Made by a program: the position numbers and the translations under genes
Assembly: GCF_003202035.1 (NCBI RefSeq)
Contig: NZ_QJKC01000001.1
Location: forward strand, 133,114 to 197,113
Direction of reading: 5' to 3'
DNA from: Aquitalea magnusonii
GTDB taxonomy: Bacteria; Pseudomonadota; Gammaproteobacteria; Burkholderiales; Chromobacteriaceae
Length of the DNA: 64,000 nucleotides
Notes under the pieces: model-generated
The model's input: only the letters and a program-made list of their open reading frames with translations
Databases searched by the model: none
Told to the model about the DNA's origin: nothing
Shown: positions 46,851 to 54,671 of the stretch, in pieces
Layout: the number at the start of each line of letters is the position of its first letter
Numbering within the stretch: the first letter of the stretch is position 1

Positions 46851-47174
46851 GTGGCACACAAGAGGCGCAAGGGTCAAATGCAAATAACCCGCTCGTATGC
46901 ACTGCTGTTCATCGTGCTGAATACGCTGCTCGCTGCATGGCTTTTCAGCCCTTGCGCCCCATTCATACGGTCACTGAGAGGGACTCCGGTTGCGGTGTTT
47001 GCCATCAGCTTCGCACTCGTCCTGGTGTCCTTGCTGATTATCATCGGGCGGGTGGCAGTCGATGACATAAAGAAAAGGAAGACCATCCCGACGCAGCTTT
47101 TCCTGTTCGGGTGTGGTTCGCTGGTTTTATTCAAGGTAGTTGCGAGTCGGGTGGCCAACTCTTGCGTCCATTGA
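46851..47174 (+). CDS. Small membrane protein
   Basis: 107 residues from a GTG, or 98 from an ATG at 46878 (MQITRSYALLFIVLNTLLAA). Three hydrophobic helices (LLFIVLNTLLAAWLF, FAISFALVLVSLLIII, QLFLFGCGSLVLFKVV) are separated by basic loops. No family recognised. First gene outside the right att repeat. Confidence 0.5.
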   Translation: MAHKRRKGQMQITRSYALLFIVLNTLLAAWLFSPCAPFIRSLRGTPVAVFAISFALVLVSLLIIIGRVAVDDIKKRKTIPTQLFLFGCGSLVLFKVVASRVANSCVH

Positions 47175-47275
47175 GGGTGTACTCGAAGTGGCTCGAAGCT
47201 GCGGTTGCAACAGATAGGCCGGGACTGACCCTCTGATACCCGCAAGTCCAGCCGCCGGGGGCTTGCTGCAGCTGA

Positions 47276-47306
47276 TAAAGAAAAGCCGCATCATGCGGCT
47301 TTTCTG
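47276..47306. terminator. Bidirectional terminator at 47.29 kb
   Basis: AGAAAAGCCGCAT / ATGCGGCTTTTCT is a long perfect inverted repeat with an A-rich left side and T-rich right side, between the plus-strand membrane protein gene and the minus-strand pair. Confidence 0.75.
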
Positions 47307-47322
47307 TTGAGTGGGAGGCATC

Positions 47323-47541
47323 TTATTGACGGGTGAATTCAGCATCCAGGCCGCCGCCTTGCAATCCGGGCTGGTGAATGGGATAGGCATTGCCATTTAT
47401 CACAGCCTGGCCCATGCGCGGTTTTCCGCTGCTAACGGCTTGCAATCCGTTTTGCCCCGCCATGGTGACTCGTATTTGCTGCTGGGCCACCCTGGGGTTG
47501 AGCATTGGCCAGTGCTGACCTGCATCGATGATTTCATTCAT
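47323..47541 (-). CDS. Small hypothetical protein downstream of the 252-residue gene
   Basis: 72 residues (MNEIIDAGQHWPMLNPRVAQ...), no recognised motif, Gln/Gly-rich. A start 36 bp upstream is also in frame and would overlap the previous gene by four bases, suggesting coupling. A terminator follows on the same strand. Confidence 0.5.
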   Translation of the reverse strand: MNEIIDAGQHWPMLNPRVAQQQIRVTMAGQNGLQAVSSGKPRMGQAVINGNAYPIHQPGLQGGGLDAEFTRQ

Positions 47542-47573
47542 GCGCTGTCTTTCTGTGTGACGGGTAATAAAAC

Positions 47574-48332
47574 TCAAATATCCAGATCTGCAACAAACTG
47601 CACCGCCTTGTCGCCCAGCTTGTCGATAACGCTCTGTCTGACTTTGCTGTAAATATCGTCATCCAGCGTCATGGTATTGGTGGATTTGTATAAAGTCATG
47701 CTGGAGGTGGAATAGGTAAACCAGAGAAAGCCGGTGGTGGTTTCGGTGGTATTGAAATAGAAGGAGGCGTTTTTCATCACTACCGAGCCATTCGACAAAC
47801 TGCAGGGGGCGATCTGGAAGTTGCCTGCGCTTACACTGCTGCTGGCGCTATTCCATAACAGCAGGCCGTGGCTGTTTTTATCCAGCGCACCCAGAGCGTC
47901 GATAGTGGCTTGGGATACAGCGGCTTCGTCGTCTGATGCAATGGCCTTCAGTATTTCAAGCACAGCCTTGTTCATGGCAAATGAATCGCCAGAGGCATTG
48001 TATTTTTCAAACTGGAAAGCCTGAATCACCCAGCCCAATGGCTCCAGAACACTTTGATAAAATGCATACCACTGCTCGGTTTGTGCCTCTCTGTCATATT
48101 TTTTATTCGCCGCCAGCTGTGCCAGCAATGTGGAATTCAATACGTCTGATTTGTTCTGCCTATCCAGGCCAGCCACAAAGGAAACCAGGCTGCCATCCAC
48201 CACATAGCCGCCTTTGCTGTCAACGGGTGGCGGTGTGGGGCTGTCTTTTAATAAACCGGCCGGCAAGGCCAGATTGCTGCTGGGTAATTGCAGGCTATTG
48301 ATAAAGTCGAGACGTTCTGAAATGCCAGGCAT
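47574..48332 (-). CDS. Hypothetical protein
   Basis: 252 residues, no signal peptide. N-terminal MPGISERLDFINSLQLPSSN and a helical middle are followed by a C-terminal beta-rich part (FQIAPCSLSNGSVVMKNASF, FLWFTYSTSSMTLYKSTNTM). I do not recognise the family. Possibly a cytoplasmic effector or surface-related protein of the neisserial accessory genome. It is followed by a coupled small gene. Confidence 0.6.
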   Translation of the reverse strand: MPGISERLDFINSLQLPSSNLALPAGLLKDSPTPPPVDSKGGYVVDGSLVSFVAGLDRQNKSDVLNSTLLAQLAANKKYDREAQTEQWYAFYQSVLEPLGWVIQAFQFEKYNASGDSFAMNKAVLEILKAIASDDEAAVSQATIDALGALDKNSHGLLLWNSASSSVSAGNFQIAPCSLSNGSVVMKNASFYFNTTETTTGFLWFTYSTSSMTLYKSTNTMTLDDDIYSKVRQSVIDKLGDKAVQFVADLDI

Positions 48333-48991
48333 GATGATTTCCTTCGGTTAACTGAGAAAAATCGCTCAAACAGCCAGCCGCTTAAAACCGCAGCAGTGTC
48401 ACCCGTCGGCATGCTTGACGGGGCCCATGGGTGGCATCGGTACGGTGGCTTTTAATGGTATCGGGTAGCGTCCATTTGGCAGACATTTCACGCAAGCCAC
48501 ACTCTTTCCTTTTCTGACTAAAACCTCTGTCGGAGCTAGCCCGGTCCCGTCAGCGCGAGCCGACGCAGACGTGCCGCTCAGGGTTTTAAGCGGTCGGCTG
48601 TCCGCAGCGGCGCGACGTTAGCGCGCCGCAAGTTCCGGCCGCGCCCTGGGCGGTGCGGATGGGGCGGGAATTCGACGCGCTGCGGGTCGCCTTTTCTTTG
48701 GGTACTTTCTTTTGGCGAAGCAAAAGCAAAGTACCTCGCCGGCGGGGCGAGACCCGCGAAGTAGGTTTTTCTGTCGGTATTTCGTTGAAAGGTTCAGGGT
48801 GGAAATCTGCAACGCGGATGATGGTATGTATGCAGTTGCCGCGTGGTAGATGGCAAGGAGAGCCTGCTTGGCCAAGCCCTTCCTCACCTCCAATGCCATC
48901 ACCCGACAAGTTCTGCCGGATGATGCTTGTGTTGCCGTAACATCACAAGAATATAGCATTCTTGCATTGTTCAAAATTGAAATTACAAAAT
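48333..48991. other. Gene-free region left of Kiwa, with a dispersed-repeat-like hairpin
   Basis: About 660 bp. The left and middle parts are GC-rich and carry the hairpin at 48701-48735; frames across it encode only low-complexity arginine-rich peptides. Base composition drops sharply near 48950, just before kwaB, which may be the edge of a mobile unit. Confidence 0.5.
48701..48735. repeat. Hairpin of a dispersed intergenic repeat type
   Basis: GGTACTTTCTTTTG / CAAAAGCAAAGTACC with loop GCGAAG, embedded in GGGTCGCCTTTTCTTTGG. Very similar sequences recur in intergenic regions of many proteobacteria, from memory, and are often misannotated as short proteins. One copy only in this window. Confidence 0.5.
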
Positions 48992-49900
48992 CTATTTTTG
49001 TACGCGACTGGCTGCCTCGTATTTTTCAGACTGATTTGGAATTAGTAGCGCCGTATAAGCACGGCGATCAAGGATGCAAAGAAAGTCATATTCATACCCC
49101 GTATCCGGAGTGAGTTGCCCCTGTTCGGGATTCAAGATTTGAACTCCATAGCTTTGGCAGGCTTGTACTAACAAATTTCTATCAACTAGATGTAAATCGT
49201 TTCTACTCTTAATGGCGGCTAGTAGTCTGGCAGATCTTTTGTGCGTAGTAGCGTATGTAGAAATGCTTGTCATGTCTAGATAAGTTATTGCGGATGAAAT
49301 GTTTTGCGCATTAGCTGCCGCTGCTTGTAGTATTTGTTCTCCAATATTGGCGGTAAACTCAAAGCCACTTGGCCTGAGAATAAATACATCTTGATCGAGT
49401 ACTATATAGTCAAAGTCGATGTCAAGCCTGAAGATGGAGGATGTCATCATTTTTAAAAGGCCGCCGTCAATCCAGGTTAGTTTTGATTTTGTAATTCCTT
49501 TAAATTGACTGGCTCTTCGAAATGCGTATAGCTTCCTATTCTGATTGTCAGTAAAAATGGCGTAATAATATTCTAAATCTGCGATGGCATCTAGTGCGTG
49601 TACGTCACTAGGTAAGTTTGATAAAGAGATTACACTATCCAAATCTCGTAGATATGCTGTATTTAAAGCAATTTTTAACTGCTCCTCGGATGAGTATTTT
49701 TCCGCAGGATCGAATGTTTTCATGGCCCCCGCTGAAGCAGGAAGCCCCAGTCTGGAAATGGTTTCTAGCAGCATTGTTTTTAGTTCATTTTGCACTTGCA
49801 CTGCCACTGGAATTTGAATATGTCTTGGGTTTTGAGATTGCGCATCCTCAAAAAATCCATATAGAGTAACCAGTGTTATATTTTGCGAATTGAAGTTCAT
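48992..49900 (-). CDS. kwaB: Kiwa anti-phage protein KwaB (DUF4868)
   Basis: 302 residues from an ATG with GGA upstream; an ATG six bases earlier is also possible. Sequence character (ITLVTLYGFFEDAQSQNPRH, a middle DLEYYYAIFTDNQNRKLYAF, FDYIVLDQDVFILRPSGFEF) matches DUF4868, the KwaB component of the two-gene Kiwa system. KwaB binds DNA and works with the membrane protein KwaA to stop phage replication. The gene directly upstream is a membrane protein of the right size for KwaA. AT-rich, unlike core genes. The assignment relies on family memory and the gene pair. Confidence 0.8.
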   Translation of the reverse strand: MNFNSQNITLVTLYGFFEDAQSQNPRHIQIPVAVQVQNELKTMLLETISRLGLPASAGAMKTFDPAEKYSSEEQLKIALNTAYLRDLDSVISLSNLPSDVHALDAIADLEYYYAIFTDNQNRKLYAFRRASQFKGITKSKLTWIDGGLLKMMTSSIFRLDIDFDYIVLDQDVFILRPSGFEFTANIGEQILQAAAANAQNISSAITYLDMTSISTYATTHKRSARLLAAIKSRNDLHLVDRNLLVQACQSYGVQILNPEQGQLTPDTGYEYDFLCILDRRAYTALLIPNQSEKYEAASRVQK

Positions 49901-49924
49901 TGCCATTCCGAATTAATATAATAA

Positions 49925-50452
49925 TTATTTATCAAAAAGTAAAAAATCTGTAATTCTTATGGGTTGTATTTCAATGTTTGGCGCAAGGAAATTTTTCTTG
50001 GTAATTAATACGTGCGATACGGAGTTGTTTCCTGATTGTGCATTGGGCCTTATTGAAAGTACTCGATAGCCTGCCAGGGAGAAGAAGAAATTCATATAAT
50101 AAATTTCCATGTTGCCAAATATGTATACAACAAAGAGAAGGGCACATAGTGCAGAGTATAAATCTTGTATCGTCGTTACTGCTGACTGAAAAAGAGGTAG
50201 CAGCATGGCAAATATATAAGTGATTAATTGTTCGCGATTGTCTGTAACGTTTTCGGGGCGTATTCTTTTTCTATCATTTTGTTTGATTGCATAGATTATT
50301 CTTAGCGCAAGATATGCATTTGGGATTAGTGCAAGGCTAATAAATGTAGGGAAATATATTTCCCATGGAACCAAGCCAATTCCTCTGATTGCCATTAGGA
50401 TGAATAGTGGTGCCATACACGCAAGTACCAGCATCAGTCTCATGAAGTCCAT
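49925..50452 (-). CDS. kwaA: Kiwa anti-phage membrane protein KwaA
   Basis: 175 residues with four hydrophobic helices (MLVLACMAPLFILMAI, IYFPTFISLALIPNAY, LITYIFAMLLPLFQSA, LYSALCALLFVVYIFG) and a C-terminal cytoplasmic tail after NFFFSLAGYRVLSIR. Size and topology match KwaA, the inner-membrane sensor of Kiwa. AAGGAAG precedes the ATG. kwaB begins about 25 bp after its stop, so the two are one operon. Confidence 0.78.
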   Translation of the reverse strand: MDFMRLMLVLACMAPLFILMAIRGIGLVPWEIYFPTFISLALIPNAYLALRIIYAIKQNDRKRIRPENVTDNREQLITYIFAMLLPLFQSAVTTIQDLYSALCALLFVVYIFGNMEIYYMNFFFSLAGYRVLSIRPNAQSGNNSVSHVLITKKNFLAPNIEIQPIRITDFLLFDK

Positions 50453-51026
50453 TTGGCTTCCTTTTCACTTGTACTGACTTGATCTTGGTTTCGATAAGAA
50501 TTGCATGCTATTCTTCATTGAGTTTCGGTTCTATCAAGAAATTCATCATTATCTTTCTATATCATCTTGGATTGTCTGTAATTCAAAATATTAGGTTGAT
50601 AAATAATTTTGGTAATGTGTAAAATCGACACCTAAATGACAAAGGCACACTCGCGTGTGTGCCTTTGTCATGAAAATACGTCAACGATTTATGTCAAATG
50701 TAGCAATCTGTTTCATCTTTCAAAACCTGAATGGCCATGCTTATTGTTTTCAATGGATTGCCTGTCATGTCGTTTGCGTCGCATGAAAAATATTAAGCCA
50801 AAGTATGGAAATATGACAGAGGGAAGGCTAATGGTGAAATTTACAGTACACTAGATTTTTGGGCTAGCCCATTTGTAAAAATTAACCGTGATGTTGGATT
50901 GGTGGCACACGCGCCGCTTGATCTTGAATAGAAGAGGAAGGTGAGGGGGGAGGTGGTGCGTACAAAGGTTGCGTTATGTCGCAGGCGGTTCTGCTGAGCT
51001 ATAGAGAGAGAATTTTATTCTAGTAT
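50453..51026. other. Spacer between Kiwa and the Tn7-like operon
   Basis: 574 bp, AT-rich, no gene supported. It contains the hairpin at 50637-50670 and, directly right of it, three GTCA motifs at 13 bp intervals (50667, 50680, 50693). Left of the hairpin TGTCGATTTTACAC reads leftward from 50631. These could belong to transposon-end or TnsB-site structure, unproved. Confidence 0.4.
50637..50670. terminator. Perfect 14 bp hairpin downstream of the Tn7-like operon
   Basis: TGACAAAGGCACAC / GTGTGCCTTTGTCA with loop TCGCGT. On the minus strand a short T stretch follows (ATTTAGG). It lies 357 bp after the exonuclease stop, so it could end the tns operon, or be a protein-binding palindrome. Confidence 0.5.
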
Positions 51027-51521
51027 TCAAGCGCGTTGATTTTTTTCGTTCATCCAGGCCATCCAGCCCGCTCTATGAGCTTGCGCATCGTATAAGGCAT
51101 GATGCCACGGCCGCTGTTCAGTATGAAATTTATTGACGGCAGCATGGTAAGCACCTGTATCGATCATGGGCCTCAGGTCCAGCCAGCCATTAAGGTTTTT
51201 TAATGGAATATCACCCAACGCTTGCAGCAGAATTTCTTTGTCGAGAAAAGAATCACAGGCGATGATGATTGATCGCGGTAGCGTGTTAAGCCATTCAGCT
51301 ATTGGCTTATTGATTTCTTCGTAAGAGGCCAGATGTGCAGGGTGTTTGCCAAGATGTGGCAGAACATTGCTGACGACAAAGCTGTTGCACTTCCCAAGTG
51401 GGAAGTCTGTTACTTCAAGATAGAACTCCCGCTTTCCATCCTCACTAACCATTGCCAAGCTTATCAACCCCCTATCTTCTGGGTTGGTATATTCAGTATC
51501 AAGAAATAAAATCATCGCCAA
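51027..51521 (-). CDS. DEDDh-type 3'-5' exonuclease linked to Tn7-like operon
   Basis: 164 residues, a minimal exonuclease domain. FLDTEYTN gives Asp8 and Glu10, IIIACDSFLDKE gives Asp90, and HHALYDAQAHRAG gives the His and Asp145 of the DEDDh set. It resembles small RNase T/Rv2179c-type exonucleases more than DnaQ. The start overlaps the tniQ stop by about 20 bp, so it is translated with the transposition genes. Whether it acts in transposition, in repair of the gapped product or as cargo is unknown. Confidence 0.75.
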   Translation of the reverse strand: MAMILFLDTEYTNPEDRGLISLAMVSEDGKREFYLEVTDFPLGKCNSFVVSNVLPHLGKHPAHLASYEEINKPIAEWLNTLPRSIIIACDSFLDKEILLQALGDIPLKNLNGWLDLRPMIDTGAYHAAVNKFHTEQRPWHHALYDAQAHRAGWMAWMNEKNQRA

Positions 51522-53745
51522 TTTCCTTTTTACGTGACTGGTTTTTCTTGCTTATCAACACTTCTACTGCTTGCTTGGAAAACAGGTAGCGACGCATGCC
51601 ATTACCAGAGAAAACCACTAGGCTAGTCAAACAGCCTTCTCGTGCTTCATTTCGGATCGTGGCAGGGCTGAGCCCTGTAGTCAATGCAAGTTGGCGGACG
51701 TTAAGTGTCGACTCCAGAATCTTAAAGGCCCCCTCTAACTCGTTGCGGTGGTAGCGCATTTCATATCCAGTGGATATGGCGGCCACTAGCCCTGGCCCCA
51801 AAATGTCAAACTGCAGCCGGTATCCCTTTTCTGATGCCATCTGGTGTGCCTCATAGATGGAAACCAAGTTGGTGTTCTGTATGTAATCCTGACGATATGC
51901 CTCAACATCTGCTGCCCGATACGTGATGCATATGGCTGGTTCGCGTGACTGATAGGGTACTAGCAGACCTGCACTGCTCACTTTGTCAAGCTGATGGGGC
52001 CGTATGCTGAGTAGCTTGCAGACCTGAGGCTTTGTTAAGAGGTCCGTATTGGCAAGGTTGCTTGTTCGCTTGTGCCCTCTGCCTGCTCGACTTTCATAAG
52101 GTATTTGAGAGCATATTTTAGCTAGATCTAGTGTGGCAACATCGGAACGGCGAAATAAATAGACCAATCCATCATCTACACCAGGACCATGAATTGGCTT
52201 GATGCCTGCAGAGATGATCTTGTCAGCAATATTTGTAGCATTGCATCCAAGCTGTCGGGCAATCTCCCTGGCAAAAACATATTGCTGATGAAATTCATGT
52301 ATGTCTTCAATAGTAAAACGTAATTGGCGTGTCATGTAGATCTCATGCGATAGCAAGCCTGAGCGTGCCACATGGTAAATGGCACCCTGGTAAATATCCA
52401 ATATCGTTGCCGCCTCTGCAGCATTCAAATAGCTACATTCTTTTGATGGGGTTTCAACAAGGTATAACTCAAGGCTAGGAAGGCCGACCCTGATGTCGTA
52501 GGAGCCGACCTTCACTCTGCCAGCTAAGGCTAGTCCTAGAAGATTCAGCCTTGAAGAAAAATCAATGCCGAAATGATCTAATTTTATTCTTTTCCATCCC
52601 TCTTTATATGGAGTGATGCGGGAAAGTGCTGACTGCAACCTGGCAAGGCTATGGCGAGTGATGCCGCTTTTTCCTGAGCTGCCCCTGCTGCTAAGGGAGT
52701 ATTTGAGAACCCCGCGCTTGACGAGCGTGCTGACAACATGCGGGCTGGCATTGAGAGTGGTTGCAACAGATGAAAAGGTTAAATCTTCACTTGTAGTTTT
52801 GTTATCAATGGTTGCTATTGAAGAATGTGGATTCTGGCGTGAAAGCCAATCATTGCCGATCATCTTCAACTCATCATCGAATGATGGCGCTATTTTCAGT
52901 CCATTTAGTAACGGACTAGCTGTGTAACGCGGTCCAAGCTCAAATTGGTGCCTAAATCTTCTGTACAGGATTCCAACTAGTGCGCGTCTGAAGTTGCACT
53001 GCTCGTTAATGTCAGTTAGGAAAATATAATTTTGTGCGCGATGAAGGTCGGCAAGGGTTATTTTCTCTAAGTACTTTGCATCAAGAGTCGTGGCGCTACT
53101 GCAGCTGAATAAAATGCTGAGGGTGATAAATCGCTGCAGCTCTGTGCAGGTAAGTAATTCAATGTCGACTAACTGATCAGGCGTTCCTACTGCTATAGCT
53201 GGGGCTTTGTCTAATGGAAACCCGCAAACGCAATGGTGCAATTGTGAGAAACGCCATGGCACACGTTTCATGCAGCATGGGCAGCAATCTACCAGCAGTA
53301 TTTTATGTTTAGGGCACACCGTGGTTAGTCTTAAATCCCATGATGCCCGTTGCAGCGCCTGCTCTCCAAGGCAAAGCGGGCACCACACACGGTATCGATT
53401 ACGAATCAGATGCAATGGCCATTCATAACCTTGCCAACTGAACGTGCGATATCGACCTATTGGTGCACTTAATGGACGGGCTAGAGCTTGCAGCGCATCA
53501 ACCTCTATACCAAGTTGCTTACTTAGTCGACTCAGAGAGTAAACTCCAAACTGGGGTGTCATGGATGCTTGATAGATGCTGCTCCGCTTCTGCTGCAAGT
53601 AACTGAGCAGATCATGGACGTGATGTAGGTAATTCACGTCGGCCAGACGGAGTAGGTAACCCGCAAGGCTTTCTGCTTTATCAGGGAGGGGACGCATCAA
53701 AAGAAGAGGGATTTCCTCAATGCCTGGCAGAGTCTGGGTTTTCAT
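51499..53745 (-). CDS. tniQ: TniQ/TnsD-family target-selection protein
   Basis: 748 residues from the coupled start (ATGA overlap with tnsC). The N-terminal TniQ domain (SLAGYLLRLADVNYLHHVHD) has two zinc-finger blocks: VWCPLCLGEQAL... and TVCPKHKILLVDCCPCC...HCVCG. A long C-terminal region with repeated helix-turn-helix-like units (LNAAEAATILDIYQGAIYHV, VRQLALTTGLSPATIRNEAR, and similar) suggests sequence-specific DNA binding, as in TnsD. The large size is closer to TnsD than to small CRISPR-associated TniQ proteins. The target site cannot be read. Confidence 0.85.
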   Translation of the reverse strand: MKTQTLPGIEEIPLLLMRPLPDKAESLAGYLLRLADVNYLHHVHDLLSYLQQKRSSIYQASMTPQFGVYSLSRLSKQLGIEVDALQALARPLSAPIGRYRTFSWQGYEWPLHLIRNRYRVWCPLCLGEQALQRASWDLRLTTVCPKHKILLVDCCPCCMKRVPWRFSQLHHCVCGFPLDKAPAIAVGTPDQLVDIELLTCTELQRFITLSILFSCSSATTLDAKYLEKITLADLHRAQNYIFLTDINEQCNFRRALVGILYRRFRHQFELGPRYTASPLLNGLKIAPSFDDELKMIGNDWLSRQNPHSSIATIDNKTTSEDLTFSSVATTLNASPHVVSTLVKRGVLKYSLSSRGSSGKSGITRHSLARLQSALSRITPYKEGWKRIKLDHFGIDFSSRLNLLGLALAGRVKVGSYDIRVGLPSLELYLVETPSKECSYLNAAEAATILDIYQGAIYHVARSGLLSHEIYMTRQLRFTIEDIHEFHQQYVFAREIARQLGCNATNIADKIISAGIKPIHGPGVDDGLVYLFRRSDVATLDLAKICSQIPYESRAGRGHKRTSNLANTDLLTKPQVCKLLSIRPHQLDKVSSAGLLVPYQSREPAICITYRAADVEAYRQDYIQNTNLVSIYEAHQMASEKGYRLQFDILGPGLVAAISTGYEMRYHRNELEGAFKILESTLNVRQLALTTGLSPATIRNEAREGCLTSLVVFSGNGMRRYLFSKQAVEVLISKKNQSRKKEIGDDFIS

Positions 53746-54671
53746 TGCCGTTTCCCCCTGAGCTGGTCGATCCAACGCTCAATGGCTGAGTCGTCCCCCA
53801 AAAATGGATTGGCACGAAGCTTGCGGTTTGCTGACAGAAGGGAGTGATAGCTTCGGATCAGCTGTTCACGCTCAATGCGCACTCCTCCTCGCATCAATGC
53901 CGTACGCGAAGCATCGTAGATCAATGTCGTAAATGCGCGGAAATTTCCACCCGTAGCCAAGTAAAAACGCGCAGGCAGGGTGTCATCACAGAAGCCGCTT
54001 GGCTTTTCAAAAGGAAGCGCCTGTTCAAAAAATGTCAGTAATCGTTCGAAGTCTGCCGGTCTTTCTAGCCAGTTAAATGAAGGGAGATCACGACGCAGCG
54101 GAAAACGTCCTGCAAGTTGCGGGCTGTATTCCAATACAGCATGTGCTGTCGGCATTCCGACCAGAATGAAGGGGATTCCCGAGTGGTTGATCAAGCTCTT
54201 GATGGCATCAGCCACCGCTTCGATACGTTGGCGCGTCCCTCGTTCCACTAGATGCTGGAACTCATCAAGAATCACGAGCTGCACACGGCATCTCTTCAGT
54301 AATTCCATCAGCCGCCGGCGTTTGAATTCAACGGTGCCGCGGTCTGCGTATGGCGCCCCCATCGCATCCAGTATGGAGCTGAACAGTCCACCAATTGTGA
54401 CTGGGAGCTGTAATGAAGCCTCCAAAACGGGTATTTCGGTTCCTTCAACAGTATTTTGTTTCGGATGCAACTGTTTAAACGTGTCGATCAGGGTGCTTTT
54501 ACCTACACCTGTATCACCGGTGATGAGCATACAGAGTGGTTCACGCAGATCTGGCGACTCGGCTAGGCATCGGTCCATGTCGGCGAGGATGGCAATGAAC
54601 AATGGGTATCGGATGCGGATGGCGGCGATCTTTTTCAGTAGCACATGAACGCGCTTTGGATCATATTTCAT
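53742..54671 (-). CDS. tnsC: TnsC/TniB-like AAA+ transposition regulator
   Basis: 309 residues. Walker A GDTGVGKST at 52-60 and Walker B LVILDEFQHLVERG at about 132-145, with the AAA+ sensor region after it (FILVGMPTAHAVLEYSPQLA). It passes target information from TniQ to the TnsA-TnsB transposase through ATP-dependent filaments. Its start overlaps the tnsB stop (ATGA), and its stop overlaps the tniQ start. Confidence 0.92.
   Translation of the reverse strand: MKYDPKRVHVLLKKIAAIRIRYPLFIAILADMDRCLAESPDLREPLCMLITGDTGVGKSTLIDTFKQLHPKQNTVEGTEIPVLEASLQLPVTIGGLFSSILDAMGAPYADRGTVEFKRRRLMELLKRCRVQLVILDEFQHLVERGTRQRIEAVADAIKSLINHSGIPFILVGMPTAHAVLEYSPQLAGRFPLRRDLPSFNWLERPADFERLLTFFEQALPFEKPSGFCDDTLPARFYLATGGNFRAFTTLIYDASRTALMRGGVRIEREQLIRSYHSLLSANRKLRANPFLGDDSAIERWIDQLRGKRQ

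Noticed and set aside
48586-48974. Arginine-rich frames on both strands left of Kiwa.
   Set aside because: They cover a dispersed intergenic repeat known for producing false short proteins; no start signals.
50636-50854. A 72-codon frame on the plus strand right of Kiwa.
   Set aside because: It starts inside the perfect hairpin, has no ribosome site and encodes a cysteine-rich mixture with no protein-like pattern.
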